Part shown: positions 1-6,910 of the stretch, in pieces
How the letters are laid out: each line of letters begins with the position of its first letter
How positions within the stretch are numbered: the stretch's first letter is position 1
DNA from: Balneolales bacterium
GTDB lineage: Bacteria; Bacteroidota; Rhodothermia; Balneolales; Natronogracilivirgulaceae
DNA length: 54,620 nt
Direction: 5' to 3'
NCBI GenBank assembly: GCA_007132495.1
Contig: SLOL01000021.1
Location: forward strand, 1 to 54,620
Notes under the pieces: model-generated
Seen by the model: the letters and a program-made list of their open reading frames with translations, nothing else
What the model was told of the DNA's origin: nothing
Database searches by the model: none
Position numbers and translations under genes: made by a program

Positions 1-1
1 A

Positions 2-217
2 CAATACCGGTTTCACAACAATCTTTACGCAACAGCCGGCATGAATATGGGCAATACTTATGACCGGATTGACCTTTCCATTCTGGATACTTTTCCACGG
101 TGGGGATGGGGAGCGGTCATTGGATGGAATACGGTCATAGGACCCATACAGACAACAATTTCCGGAAGTACCCACCATTCGTTGCTCTATGAGTTTCAAG
201 TCGGTATTAACTTCTAA
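2..217 (+). CDS. C-terminal fragment of an outer-membrane beta-barrel protein
   Basis: An open frame runs in from the left edge and ends at TAA 215-217, giving about 71 residues. The visible part alternates polar and hydrophobic or aromatic residues and finishes in ...EFQVGINF, a C-terminal aromatic signature typical of barrels assembled by the BAM machinery. The GW..VIGWNTVIGPI stretch resembles the last strands of Omp85-type barrels, as in the patatin-like phospholipase/surface-antigen proteins of Bacteroidota. That family assignment is an inference from this short piece; a generic barrel is the safe call. The start and any N-terminal domain lie outside the window. Confidence 0.6.
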   Translation, partial: QYRFHNNLYATAGMNMGNTYDRIDLSILDTFPRWGWGAVIGWNTVIGPIQTTISGSTHHSLLYEFQVGINF

Positions 218-235
218 CACTACCTGCAGCTCAGC

Positions 236-275
236 ACTGTAGCTGTTGTGACTGAACTGTAGCTGTTGTCACTGA
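236..275. repeat. Tandem pair of 20-bp repeats ahead of the first usp gene
   Basis: Two head-to-tail copies of ACTGTAGCTGTTGTGACTGA lie at 236-255 and 256-275, differing only at G250/C270. They occupy most of the gap between the barrel gene stop and the universal stress gene, so they fall where its promoter or operator would be. The function is unknown; it could be a duplicated binding site or simple slippage. Confidence 0.6.
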
Positions 276-327
276 AATGAGGATTACCTACATTTCAGTA
301 TATCACACCCATCAACAGGAGCATATC

Positions 328-1200
328 ATGAAAAATCCACGGATACTCGTCCCCACCGACTTTTCCGAACTCAGTATGCTGGCCTTTCCAAATGCGGTTT
401 ATTTAGCCAAACTGTTCGGTGGTACCGTATCGCCCTTTCATGCCTATATGCAGGTCAGCGAACTTGACGGTTTCTATTACATGGGCGAAACCAGTCCGGA
501 AGCCGATCTTCGTACACTGGAAAAGTCCTTGTATCAACGGCTTGAGGAGCTTTCCAAAAAACATATTGATGAAAAATATCGGGGTGAGCCGCTCATCAAG
601 ATCGGCAATGCTGCAAGAGCAATTTGCGAAGCGTCATTGGACTTTGACCTGATCATCATGAGCAGTCACGGGCGCACCGGATTTTCGCGACTGATCCTCG
701 GTTCCATATGTGAGAAGGTGCTGCGTACTTGTGAAAAACCGGTCCTTGTTCTTGAAGAGCAAAGCCGGCTGATTCCCCTTGAACGCATTCTTCTGACCAC
801 CGACTTCTCCGACAATTCGATATATGCCTTTGAGCCGGCGGCCGAGTTTGCCGAAGCTACCGGTGCCGTCATTGATCTTATACATATCGTCAGTTATGAA
901 CAATTCGATACCCTGGCTCAGGCACAACATGACAGCAGCGAACGAAAACAGAAACTGCAGTCTTTGGCCGAAAAATATCTCGGCGACCTGGGAGACCAGG
1001 TTCAAACCGAAGTCATCTTTTCCGACAAAGCTGTACATGAAGAGTTGGCCGTACTGACGAAATCACGTGCATACAACCTCGTGGTCATGGCCACGATCGG
1101 CCGGACTGGGCTGGATTACATGATGCTGGGGAGTACGTCTTCCAGTGTAATGAGACATGTAAAAACCGCCGTCTTAAGTGTAAATCCGGGAAAACCGTGA
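328..1200 (+). CDS. Tandem-domain universal stress protein (UspA family), copy 1
   Basis: This 290-residue protein carries two UspA domains, about residues 1-145 and 150-290. Each begins with a beta-strand/Asp motif (ILVPTDFSE, ILLTTDFSD) and ends in a GRTG...GS loop followed by a strand (KPVLVLEE, TAVLSVNP). The ATP-loop consensus G-2x-G-9x-G(S/T) is only partly met, because the first Gly is Ser in domain 1 and Ala in domain 2, so nucleotide binding is uncertain. ATG 328 is preferred over the in-frame ATG at 277 because AGGAG lies about 7 nt upstream and MKNPRILVPTDFS matches the family N-terminus. It is followed 81 nt later by a paralogue. Usp proteins are cytosolic and respond to starvation or stress; the exact role here is unknown. 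Confidence 0.9.
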   Translation: MKNPRILVPTDFSELSMLAFPNAVYLAKLFGGTVSPFHAYMQVSELDGFYYMGETSPEADLRTLEKSLYQRLEELSKKHIDEKYRGEPLIKIGNAARAICEASLDFDLIIMSSHGRTGFSRLILGSICEKVLRTCEKPVLVLEEQSRLIPLERILLTTDFSDNSIYAFEPAAEFAEATGAVIDLIHIVSYEQFDTLAQAQHDSSERKQKLQSLAEKYLGDLGDQVQTEVIFSDKAVHEELAVLTKSRAYNLVVMATIGRTGLDYMMLGSTSSSVMRHVKTAVLSVNPGKP

Positions 1201-1209
1201 CCGGCAACC

Positions 1210-1226
1210 CTGACTATCGGAGTCAG
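1210..1226. other. Small hairpin between the two usp genes
   Basis: CTGACT-ATCGG-AGTCAG forms a perfect 6-bp stem with a 5-nt loop, starting 10 nt after the first usp stop. No T-run follows, so it is not a convincing intrinsic terminator. It may stabilise the upstream message 3' end or attenuate read-through. Confidence 0.35.
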
Positions 1227-1281
1227 CCGTCACACATATTTATTATTTAAAAACACAGCGATTCTTTAAAAGGAGGTTACG

Positions 1282-2181
1282 ATGAAAAACGCCAATATTT
1301 TAGTCCCGATTGATTTTTCAGACCTGAGTTACAAGGCATTTGAAGCCGCCTCGGTATTTGCCGAAAGTTTTGATGGTGCCATTACCCCGTTTCACTCTTA
1401 CATCTCCATGAGCGAAATGAGTGAAATGGACATACCATCCAACCAGAAGCTTACCGGTGACTATGAGGATCTGGAAAAAAAACTGGTGAAAAAGCTCGAC
1501 GACGCCGCCGCCAGGTGGGTAGATGCCCGGTATTTGAACTCCGCCATGGTTCATGTGGGCAACCCGTCGGAGGCCATCATAGAAGCAGCCGGAAGCTTCG
1601 ACCTTGTCGTCATGACCACTCACGGCCGAACCGGTTTCTCCCGGTTGATCATGGGTTCTGTAGCCGAAAAGGTAATCCGTTTTGCTCCTGTACCGGTCCT
1701 GGTCGTGGAAGAAGCGTCACATGTCAAACCGTTGAAAAAAATACTGCTTACCACCGACTTCTCCGATTACTCGCTAAAGGCAGTTCCATTTGCCCGCAGC
1801 ATCGCCTCGGCTACCGGTGCAGAACTCGACATCGTCCATGTCGTCTCATTCGAGCAGTTCGGAAGCATTCCCCAAATCCAGTCCGCTACAGACACCAAGA
1901 AAAAGCAGATGCGTGAACTGATAGATGAACGTTTTGACGATATGCGTGACAAGGTCAAGACCGATGTGGTTTCCACCCAAAGGTCCATTCACGAAAAAAT
2001 CACCAAAATTGCCCATAAAGGGGAATACAATCTGATTGTAATGGCCACGATCGGACGTACCGGACTGGAGTACCTCCGTCTTGGAAGCACCGCATCCAAT
2101 GTTGTTCGGCACGTCGAAAACGCCGTATTTACGATCAATCCCCGCAGGCTGAAAGGAGCTGCCGACAAAGAAAAAAGATAG
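1282..2181 (+). CDS. Tandem-domain universal stress protein (UspA family), copy 2
   Basis: This 299-residue two-domain UspA protein is a clear paralogue of the gene at 328-1200, with ILVPIDFSDLS at the N-terminus, THGRTGFSRLIMGS closing domain 1 and IGRTGLEYLRLGS closing domain 2. It has a strong Shine-Dalgarno AAAGGAGG about 5 nt before ATG 1282, which is unusual in this window and suggests high translation. The lysine-rich C-terminal tail (GAADKEKR) is absent from copy 1. The two genes probably arose by local duplication and are co-transcribed or co-regulated. Its stop is only 8 nt from the convergent acsA stop, so no separate terminator fits between them. Confidence 0.9.
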   Translation: MKNANILVPIDFSDLSYKAFEAASVFAESFDGAITPFHSYISMSEMSEMDIPSNQKLTGDYEDLEKKLVKKLDDAAARWVDARYLNSAMVHVGNPSEAIIEAAGSFDLVVMTTHGRTGFSRLIMGSVAEKVIRFAPVPVLVVEEASHVKPLKKILLTTDFSDYSLKAVPFARSIASATGAELDIVHVVSFEQFGSIPQIQSATDTKKKQMRELIDERFDDMRDKVKTDVVSTQRSIHEKITKIAHKGEYNLIVMATIGRTGLEYLRLGSTASNVVRHVENAVFTINPRRLKGAADKEKR

Positions 2182-2189
2182 CAGGTTTC

Positions 2190-4115
2190 CTACTCTTCAA
2201 GCGTGGACAGGTCTCCTTCATCAACACCCAACGCCCGTGATTTGAGCACCCGGCGCATAATCTTGCCGCTGCGGGTTTTGGGAAGCGAGTCCAGAAACTT
2301 GACCGTTTCCGGCCTGGCTATGGGGCCGATCTCAGCACTTACATGGCCCCGAAGCTCTTCTTCCAGATCCTTGCCGCCTTTCATCCCCTCTTTGAGGATG
2401 ACATAGGTATAGATCGCATTTCCTTTAACCTCGTGGGGAAGAGCTATGGCAGCGGCTTCGGAAACAGCAGGATGACTCACCAGTGCACTTTCCACCTCAG
2501 CCGTACCCAGCCGATATCCGCTGACTTTTATGACATCGTCAATTCTGCCGATAATCCAGATATAGCCGTCCTTATCCATACGCGCCGAATCGCCGGCCTT
2601 GTACCAGCCTTGCTTTTCAAACTCTTTCCAGTAGGTTTCGACATAACGGTCCGCATCACCGAAGATGGTCCTTGCCATTCCGGGCCAGGGTTTTTTAATA
2701 ACCAGCCGGCCCTCTTCACCGGCCTTCACCTCCTTACCCTCTTCATCCACTATTGCGATTTCCACTCCGAAAAAAGGTTTTGTCGCCGAGCCCGGCTTCA
2801 GCGGGGTGATCGGCAGTGGCGTGATCATAAATCCGCCGGTTTCGGTCTGCCACCAGGTATCCATAATAGGGCAGTTTCCATTACCGATGACGCGGTGATA
2901 CCATTTCCATGCTTCGGGATTGATGGGTTCGCCCACCGAGCCGAGCAAACGAAGCGAACTCAGATCGTGTCTTTTCGGCCATTGTTCACCAAATCGCATC
3001 AAACCGCGAATTGCTGTCGGAGATGTATACAGGATATTGATCCCGTACTTCTCAACCATGCTCCACCATCGGTTGGGATAAGGATGGTTCGGCGCCCCTT
3101 CATACATCATCACCGTGGTACCGTTGATCAGCGGGGCATAAATCATATAACTGTGACCGGTTATCCAGCCGGGATCGGCGGCGCACCACCATCGGTCCTC
3201 ATCCTTGATATCGAATACATAGCGGTGGGTTGTGGATGTGAAGACGGAATACCCTCCGTGTGTATGGAGCAGGCCTTTGGGTTTGCCTGTGGTTCCCGAG
3301 GTATAGAGAATAAACAGCATATCTTCGGCATCCATCACTTCCGTCTGGCAAACCGGACTGGCGATAGGCAGCCCCTGCAGGTCATGCAGCCAGAAATCCC
3401 GGTCGTTTTCCATATACACTTCGTGTCCGGTCCGCTTTACCGTTATACAGACCTCCACGGTCGGGGAACGCTTCATGGCATCATTGGCAATGCCCTTAAG
3501 GTCGGTGATCTTGCCCCGGCGCCATCCGCCGTCAGCCGTGACCAGCACGCGACTGCCGGAGTCATCGATGCGCGAGGCCAGCGCTTCCACACTGAAGCCG
3601 CCATAAACCACGCTGTGAGCGGCTCCGACCTTGGCACAGGCAAGCATGGCAATGGCCAGTTCAGGAATCTGCGGCATGTAAATGGTGACAATCTCGCCTT
3701 TCGTCACTCCCATGCTCTTCAGGATATTGGCAAACTTGGAGACCTCCCGATCCAGGGCATGGTATGACATGGTCTTCACATCTCCAGGTTCTCCTTCCCA
3801 GATAAGGGCAAGTTTGTTTCGACGCCATGATTTCAGATGACGATCAATCGCATTGCTGACTACATTGATCTGGCCGCCTGTAAACCATTTGTAAAACGGT
3901 TTTTCTTCGTCATCGATCACCTTTTTCCACTTTTTAAACCAATGCAGTTTTTTGGCCTCGTCGGCCCAGAATGATTCCGGATCCTCAATCGACTTTTTAT
4001 AAAGGGTGTCGTAGTCTTTGATATTTGCCTTTTTGACGATATCCTCCGGAGGGTTAACCAGTTCGGATTGTGAATTTGCCGGCGGTCCACCTTGCTTTAC
4101 CTTGCTTTTGGCCAT
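2190..4115 (-). CDS. acsA: Acetyl-CoA synthetase
   Basis: The 641-residue protein is an AMP-forming acetate:CoA ligase that converts acetate, ATP and CoA to acetyl-CoA through acetyl-AMP. The adenylate-forming core motif YTSGTTGKPKG is near residue 270, the WWQTETGG motif follows, and the C-terminal catalytic lysine lies in KTRSGKIMRR near residue 618. That lysine is the classic acetylation switch of Acs, and a sirtuin that could reverse it is encoded at 51443-52144. Length matches the family (about 650). Start ATG 4115 has AAAGGAG on the minus strand about 6 nt upstream. The gene is divergent from lexA across a 209-nt gap. Confidence 0.97.
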   Translation of the reverse strand: MAKSKVKQGGPPANSQSELVNPPEDIVKKANIKDYDTLYKKSIEDPESFWADEAKKLHWFKKWKKVIDDEEKPFYKWFTGGQINVVSNAIDRHLKSWRRNKLALIWEGEPGDVKTMSYHALDREVSKFANILKSMGVTKGEIVTIYMPQIPELAIAMLACAKVGAAHSVVYGGFSVEALASRIDDSGSRVLVTADGGWRRGKITDLKGIANDAMKRSPTVEVCITVKRTGHEVYMENDRDFWLHDLQGLPIASPVCQTEVMDAEDMLFILYTSGTTGKPKGLLHTHGGYSVFTSTTHRYVFDIKDEDRWWCAADPGWITGHSYMIYAPLINGTTVMMYEGAPNHPYPNRWWSMVEKYGINILYTSPTAIRGLMRFGEQWPKRHDLSSLRLLGSVGEPINPEAWKWYHRVIGNGNCPIMDTWWQTETGGFMITPLPITPLKPGSATKPFFGVEIAIVDEEGKEVKAGEEGRLVIKKPWPGMARTIFGDADRYVETYWKEFEKQGWYKAGDSARMDKDGYIWIIGRIDDVIKVSGYRLGTAEVESALVSHPAVSEAAAIALPHEVKGNAIYTYVILKEGMKGGKDLEEELRGHVSAEIGPIARPETVKFLDSLPKTRSGKIMRRVLKSRALGVDEGDLSTLEE

Positions 4116-4262
4116 GAATTGCTCCTTTAATATTCTTTATCAATAACTTCCTGTCAAATCATTATTTCATGAAAATATACTCCGAACTATTTTACATGTT
4201 GTCGAACAGTATTTCAAATAATATTTAAAGATATTCGCATACAGATTCGATAACCCTGATGG

Positions 4263-4306
4263 TTGCACCGTTCCAAATTTTATCGTATAATGCACATATA
4301 TTATAC
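4263..4306 (+). promoter_or_regulatory. Candidate lexA promoter overlapped by a palindromic operator
   Basis: The palindrome GTATAAT-N8-ATTATAC occupies 4285-4306, ending 18 nt before the lexA ATG. Its left arm contains TATAAT, which is 17 nt from a TTGCAC box at 4263-4268, so a sigma70-like promoter and the operator would overlap. This is the expected arrangement for LexA autoregulation. The sequence is not a textbook SOS box, but LexA boxes differ between phyla. Whether this lineage uses -35/-10 boxes of this type is uncertain. Confidence 0.55.
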
Positions 4307-4324
4307 ACATCCTAATGATTCGTC

Positions 4325-4981
4325 ATGGATAACAGCCAACTTACCCGGAAGCAGAAACAGTTTTTAGACTACATCGTCTCCTATAAACAGGAGTACGATA
4401 TCTGGCCCACATATCGTGAAATTGCCGACAAGTTCGGTTACAAGTCGCCGAACAGCGTCACCCAGAATCTGCAGGCTCTTGTCAGAAAAAGGATTCTTGT
4501 AAAAACTGAAGATGAGGAGTACGACCTGGCGCCGGAATTCGACCAGGGTTCCACATCCCGCCAAACCGGCATTCCGGTACGCGGACTCATTGCCGCCGGT
4601 TCCCTGCAGGAAGCGGTAGAGGCCGATCTTGGCGCAATAACCCTGGATTTTCTGTTTCCGAATCTGGACAGGATGTTCGCCCTCAGGGTATCGGGTTCAA
4701 GCATGAAGGACGCCGATATCGAGGATGGGGATTTTGTCCTTCTGATAGATGACGACATCAAGAACGGAGATATCGGCGCCGTACTCTATAACGGGGAGAC
4801 CTCACTCAAACACATTTTCTATGACAAGAACGGCCTGCAGCTTAAGCCGGCCAACAAGGAGTACGAAAATATCACGGTTGAGCCCGATGTATTTGAGGAG
4901 GTGCGGGTATTGGGTAAATATGTGGGGCATGTGAACCGCACCGGCATCTACAAACACAATTCGAATAAAACCCGCAATTGA
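4325..4981 (+). CDS. lexA: LexA repressor, S24 family
   Basis: This 218-residue protein has the two LexA domains. The N-terminal winged helix-turn-helix is at about residues 1-65 (LTRKQKQFLDYI, PTYREIADKFGY, SVTQNLQALVRK), and the C-terminal autoprotease follows. The self-cleavage site is A91-G92, the nucleophile is S126 (GSSM) and the general base is K162. The spacings of 34 and 36 residues are close to those of E. coli LexA (A84-G85, S119, K156). It represses DNA-damage genes and is cleaved when RecA filaments form. The candidate operator immediately upstream suggests autoregulation. It is divergently transcribed from acsA. Confidence 0.95.
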   Translation: MDNSQLTRKQKQFLDYIVSYKQEYDIWPTYREIADKFGYKSPNSVTQNLQALVRKRILVKTEDEEYDLAPEFDQGSTSRQTGIPVRGLIAAGSLQEAVEADLGAITLDFLFPNLDRMFALRVSGSSMKDADIEDGDFVLLIDDDIKNGDIGAVLYNGETSLKHIFYDKNGLQLKPANKEYENITVEPDVFEEVRVLGKYVGHVNRTGIYKHNSNKTRN

Positions 4982-5021
4982 GGTTCCGATCTTGACGTCG
5001 GCAGCATCCGAATTGCAACGA

Positions 5022-5303
5022 TCACAGTTTTCGGTGGGAGTCTGTACTCTGAATCAACTTTCCGGCACGCTGCTCCAGAACAGCCTGTCCGGTATTCTGT
5101 AATCGCTCCGATAACGGTTTACCGCGCTCAATCCGATAGTTTGCACCCCTGACTGCTTCGTGGAGCTGACCATCTTTGATCCATGCCCGTCCACCGTCGT
5201 GCTGCAGACGTTTGTGATTTTTTATCAGAAATGCCTGCTTATGAAGATCAGGAAGATCGTTTTCCCTGTTTCCACTTGTTGAAGTGCCCCATTGTGCCGC
5301 CAT
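5022..5303 (-). CDS. Small hypothetical protein
   Basis: This 93-residue open frame lies in the otherwise empty gap between lexA and rplU. The product is hydrophilic, rich in Lys, Arg, His and Gln, and has no signal peptide, membrane segment or motif that I recognise. It has no Shine-Dalgarno, but the 30 nt upstream on the minus strand are strongly A/T-rich, as for many starts in this genome. The alternative plus-strand frame at 5183-5452 is cysteine- and phenylalanine-rich in non-coding sequence and less credible. The call rests only on frame length and composition. Confidence 0.35.
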   Translation of the reverse strand: MAAQWGTSTSGNRENDLPDLHKQAFLIKNHKRLQHDGGRAWIKDGQLHEAVRGANYRIERGKPLSERLQNTGQAVLEQRAGKLIQSTDSHRKL

Positions 5304-5396
5304 ATCGTATTAATTATTATGATGTATTTATTGCCTTCCCGGCAAAATTACATCACTTCCCGTTTAATTCAAATGTAACCTTGTCACCTTTTTTTC

Positions 5397-5427
5397 TTTT
5401 ATCATTCAACGAAAAATATTATCTTTG
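5397..5427 (+). promoter_or_regulatory. Bacteroidota-type promoter candidate for rplU-rpmA
   Basis: TATCTTTG at 5420-5427 fits the TAnnTTTG -7 consensus of Bacteroidota housekeeping promoters. A TTTT stretch at 5397-5400 lies 19 nt upstream, where the -33 TTTG element would be. The -7 box sits 47 nt before the rplU ATG, within an A/T-rich tract. The match is to a short consensus and has not been tested. Confidence 0.4.
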
Positions 5428-5474
5428 TTTTCTTATAGAAAATCAGTTTTGATCACTTTTTTAAACCGGACAAC

Positions 5475-5789
5475 ATGTACGCGATTGTTGAAATCAGTGG
5501 GCATCAGTATAAAGTAGCCGAAAACGATGTCATTTATGTGGATAAGCAGAAAGCCGAAGCCGATAAAAAAATCAGCCTCGACAAAGTTCTGCTGACTTCC
5601 GATGGCAAAGGAAAAGTCAAAGTCGGCACACCCACCCTTGAAAAAGCCAAAGTAAACGCAAAAGTCGTTGATCACGTTAAAGGCGACAAGCTTATCGTTT
5701 TCAAGAAAAAGCGTCGCAAAGGCTATCAGGTAAGACGTGGTCACAGGCGCCATTTGACCCGGCTTTTAATTGAAAAAATAACCGCTTAA
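5475..5789 (+). CDS. rplU: 50S ribosomal protein L21
   Basis: The 104-residue product matches L21 in length and landmarks: MYAIVEISGHQYKV at the N-terminus, the VLLTSDG strand, and the basic C-terminal RNA-binding segment FKKKRRKGYQVRRGHRRHLTR. L21 binds 23S rRNA in the large subunit. It is followed 12 nt later by rpmA, the conserved rplU-rpmA operon order. A Bacteroidota-style promoter candidate lies upstream and a strong terminator follows rpmA, so this appears to be a two-gene transcript. Confidence 0.97.
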   Translation: MYAIVEISGHQYKVAENDVIYVDKQKAEADKKISLDKVLLTSDGKGKVKVGTPTLEKAKVNAKVVDHVKGDKLIVFKKKRRKGYQVRRGHRRHLTRLLIEKITA

Positions 5790-5801
5790 TCTTACAGAAC
5801 C

Positions 5802-6056
5802 ATGGCACATAAAAAAGGTGGCGGCTCAACCAAGAACGGTCGCGACTCCGAATCCAAACGACTCGGTGTAAAACGCTTCGGAGGTGAAACCGTCCGTGCA
5901 GGAAACATCCTGATCCGGCAGCGTGGCACCAAGTTTCACCCGGGCACCAATGTCGGAATCGGCAAGGATGACACCCTTTTTGCCACCGCCGACGGCATCG
6001 TGTCGTTCCGGACCGGACGTGGCGAACGGAAAACGGTATCGGTAGAAGCCAACTGA
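5802..6056 (+). CDS. rpmA: 50S ribosomal protein L27
   Basis: The 84-residue product starts [20 protein letters not shown], the invariant L27 N-terminus that reaches toward the peptidyl transferase centre. It continues with the family motif [17 protein letters not shown] and FHPG. There is no N-terminal extension of the type cleaved by Prp in Firmicutes. It is second in the rplU-rpmA operon and is followed by an intrinsic terminator. Confidence 0.97.
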   Translation: MAHKKGGGSTKNGRDSESKRLGVKRFGGETVRAGNILIRQRGTKFHPGTNVGIGKDDTLFATADGIVSFRTGRGERKTVSVEAN

Positions 6057-6079
6057 GTCAGTCGTTAGAAAAACTTTTG

Positions 6080-6118
6080 AAGCTCTTGTGTTTTTTACAG
6101 CATAAGAGCTTTTTTTTT
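6080..6118 (+). terminator. Intrinsic terminator of rplU-rpmA
   Basis: AAGCTCTT (6080-6087) pairs with AAGAGCTT (6104-6111) and runs directly into a T-tract extending to 6118. The hairpin lies 24 nt after the rpmA stop. Stem plus U-run is the standard rho-independent form. Confidence 0.85.
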
Positions 6119-6190
6119 GCCAATATTAGCCTGGGATCAGCATCAAATCAGGATCTTCAAGAATGATTATATAACCGGACCATCTCCATT

Positions 6191-6853
6191 ATGACCTCCG
6201 CAATGCTTCCGGGACTCTCCGGCCTGCAGGCCGGCACCATTTACGGTATTGGTAGAAATTATGCCGCTCATGCCAGGGAACTGAACAACCCGGTCCCCTC
6301 CCGGCCTGTCATATTCACCAAGCCCGCCGGCAGCCTGACTTTTGATGGAACGGTACATATCCCCCCGTTCGTCAAAAACCCGCATTACGAGGCCGAGGTT
6401 GTGGTGGCAATCGGGGCAAGAGGAAAGGACATAACTCCCGCAGAGGCACCGGAATGGATTGCCGGGTATGGACTGGGGATCGATGTCACCGCCCGTGATA
6501 TCCAGCAACAGCTCAAAGAAAAATCTCATCCGTGGTTTCTTGCCAAAGGACTCGACACCTTTGCTCCTGTAAGTGCGTTTGTTGCCGCCGATCAGATCTC
6601 AGACCCGGCCGGACTTTTATTCACTCTTGATGTAAATGGCGAAAGACGCCAAAACGGAGATACTTCTTTGATGCAGTTTCCGATCAGAGAGCTCGTCGCC
6701 ACCCTCTCTCAATATGTGACGCTTATGCCGGGAGACATGATCTTCACAGGCACCCCCGAAGGGGTTGGAAAACTCAATCATGGTGATATTCTGCACGCCA
6801 GCCTTGAATCGGGACTCATTACACTGGATGTCGAAATCGTTCATCAAAACTGA
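6191..6853 (+). CDS. Fumarylacetoacetate hydrolase (FAH) family protein
   Basis: The 220-residue single-domain protein has the FAH fold landmarks: YGIGRNYAAHARE near residue 18, IFTKPAGSL near 41, metal ligands E67 and E69 in YEAEVVV and D98 in GIDVTARD, then KGLDTFAPV and the closing MIFTGTPEGVG. The size and motifs fit the FAHD1/YcgM group, whose members hydrolyse acylpyruvates or decarboxylate oxaloacetate with Mg2+ or Mn2+. The exact substrate cannot be read from sequence. It stands alone between the rpmA terminator and an M23 peptidase gene on the same strand. Confidence 0.88.
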   Translation: MTSAMLPGLSGLQAGTIYGIGRNYAAHARELNNPVPSRPVIFTKPAGSLTFDGTVHIPPFVKNPHYEAEVVVAIGARGKDITPAEAPEWIAGYGLGIDVTARDIQQQLKEKSHPWFLAKGLDTFAPVSAFVAADQISDPAGLLFTLDVNGERRQNGDTSLMQFPIRELVATLSQYVTLMPGDMIFTGTPEGVGKLNHGDILHASLESGLITLDVEIVHQN

Positions 6854-6910
6854 TCCCCTCAAAAAAATCAAATTACACCCGTCTGACCACTAAAACTGCT
6901 CGATTCCGGA

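Noticed and set aside
2343-3767. 474-codon plus-strand frame opposite acsA
   Set aside because: It lies antisense to the strongly supported acsA gene, has a composition typical of shadow frames and no recognisable domain.
5183-5452. 89-codon plus-strand frame between lexA and rplU
   Set aside because: It runs into the rplU promoter region, is A/T-driven and opposes the somewhat better minus-strand small frame; no motif.
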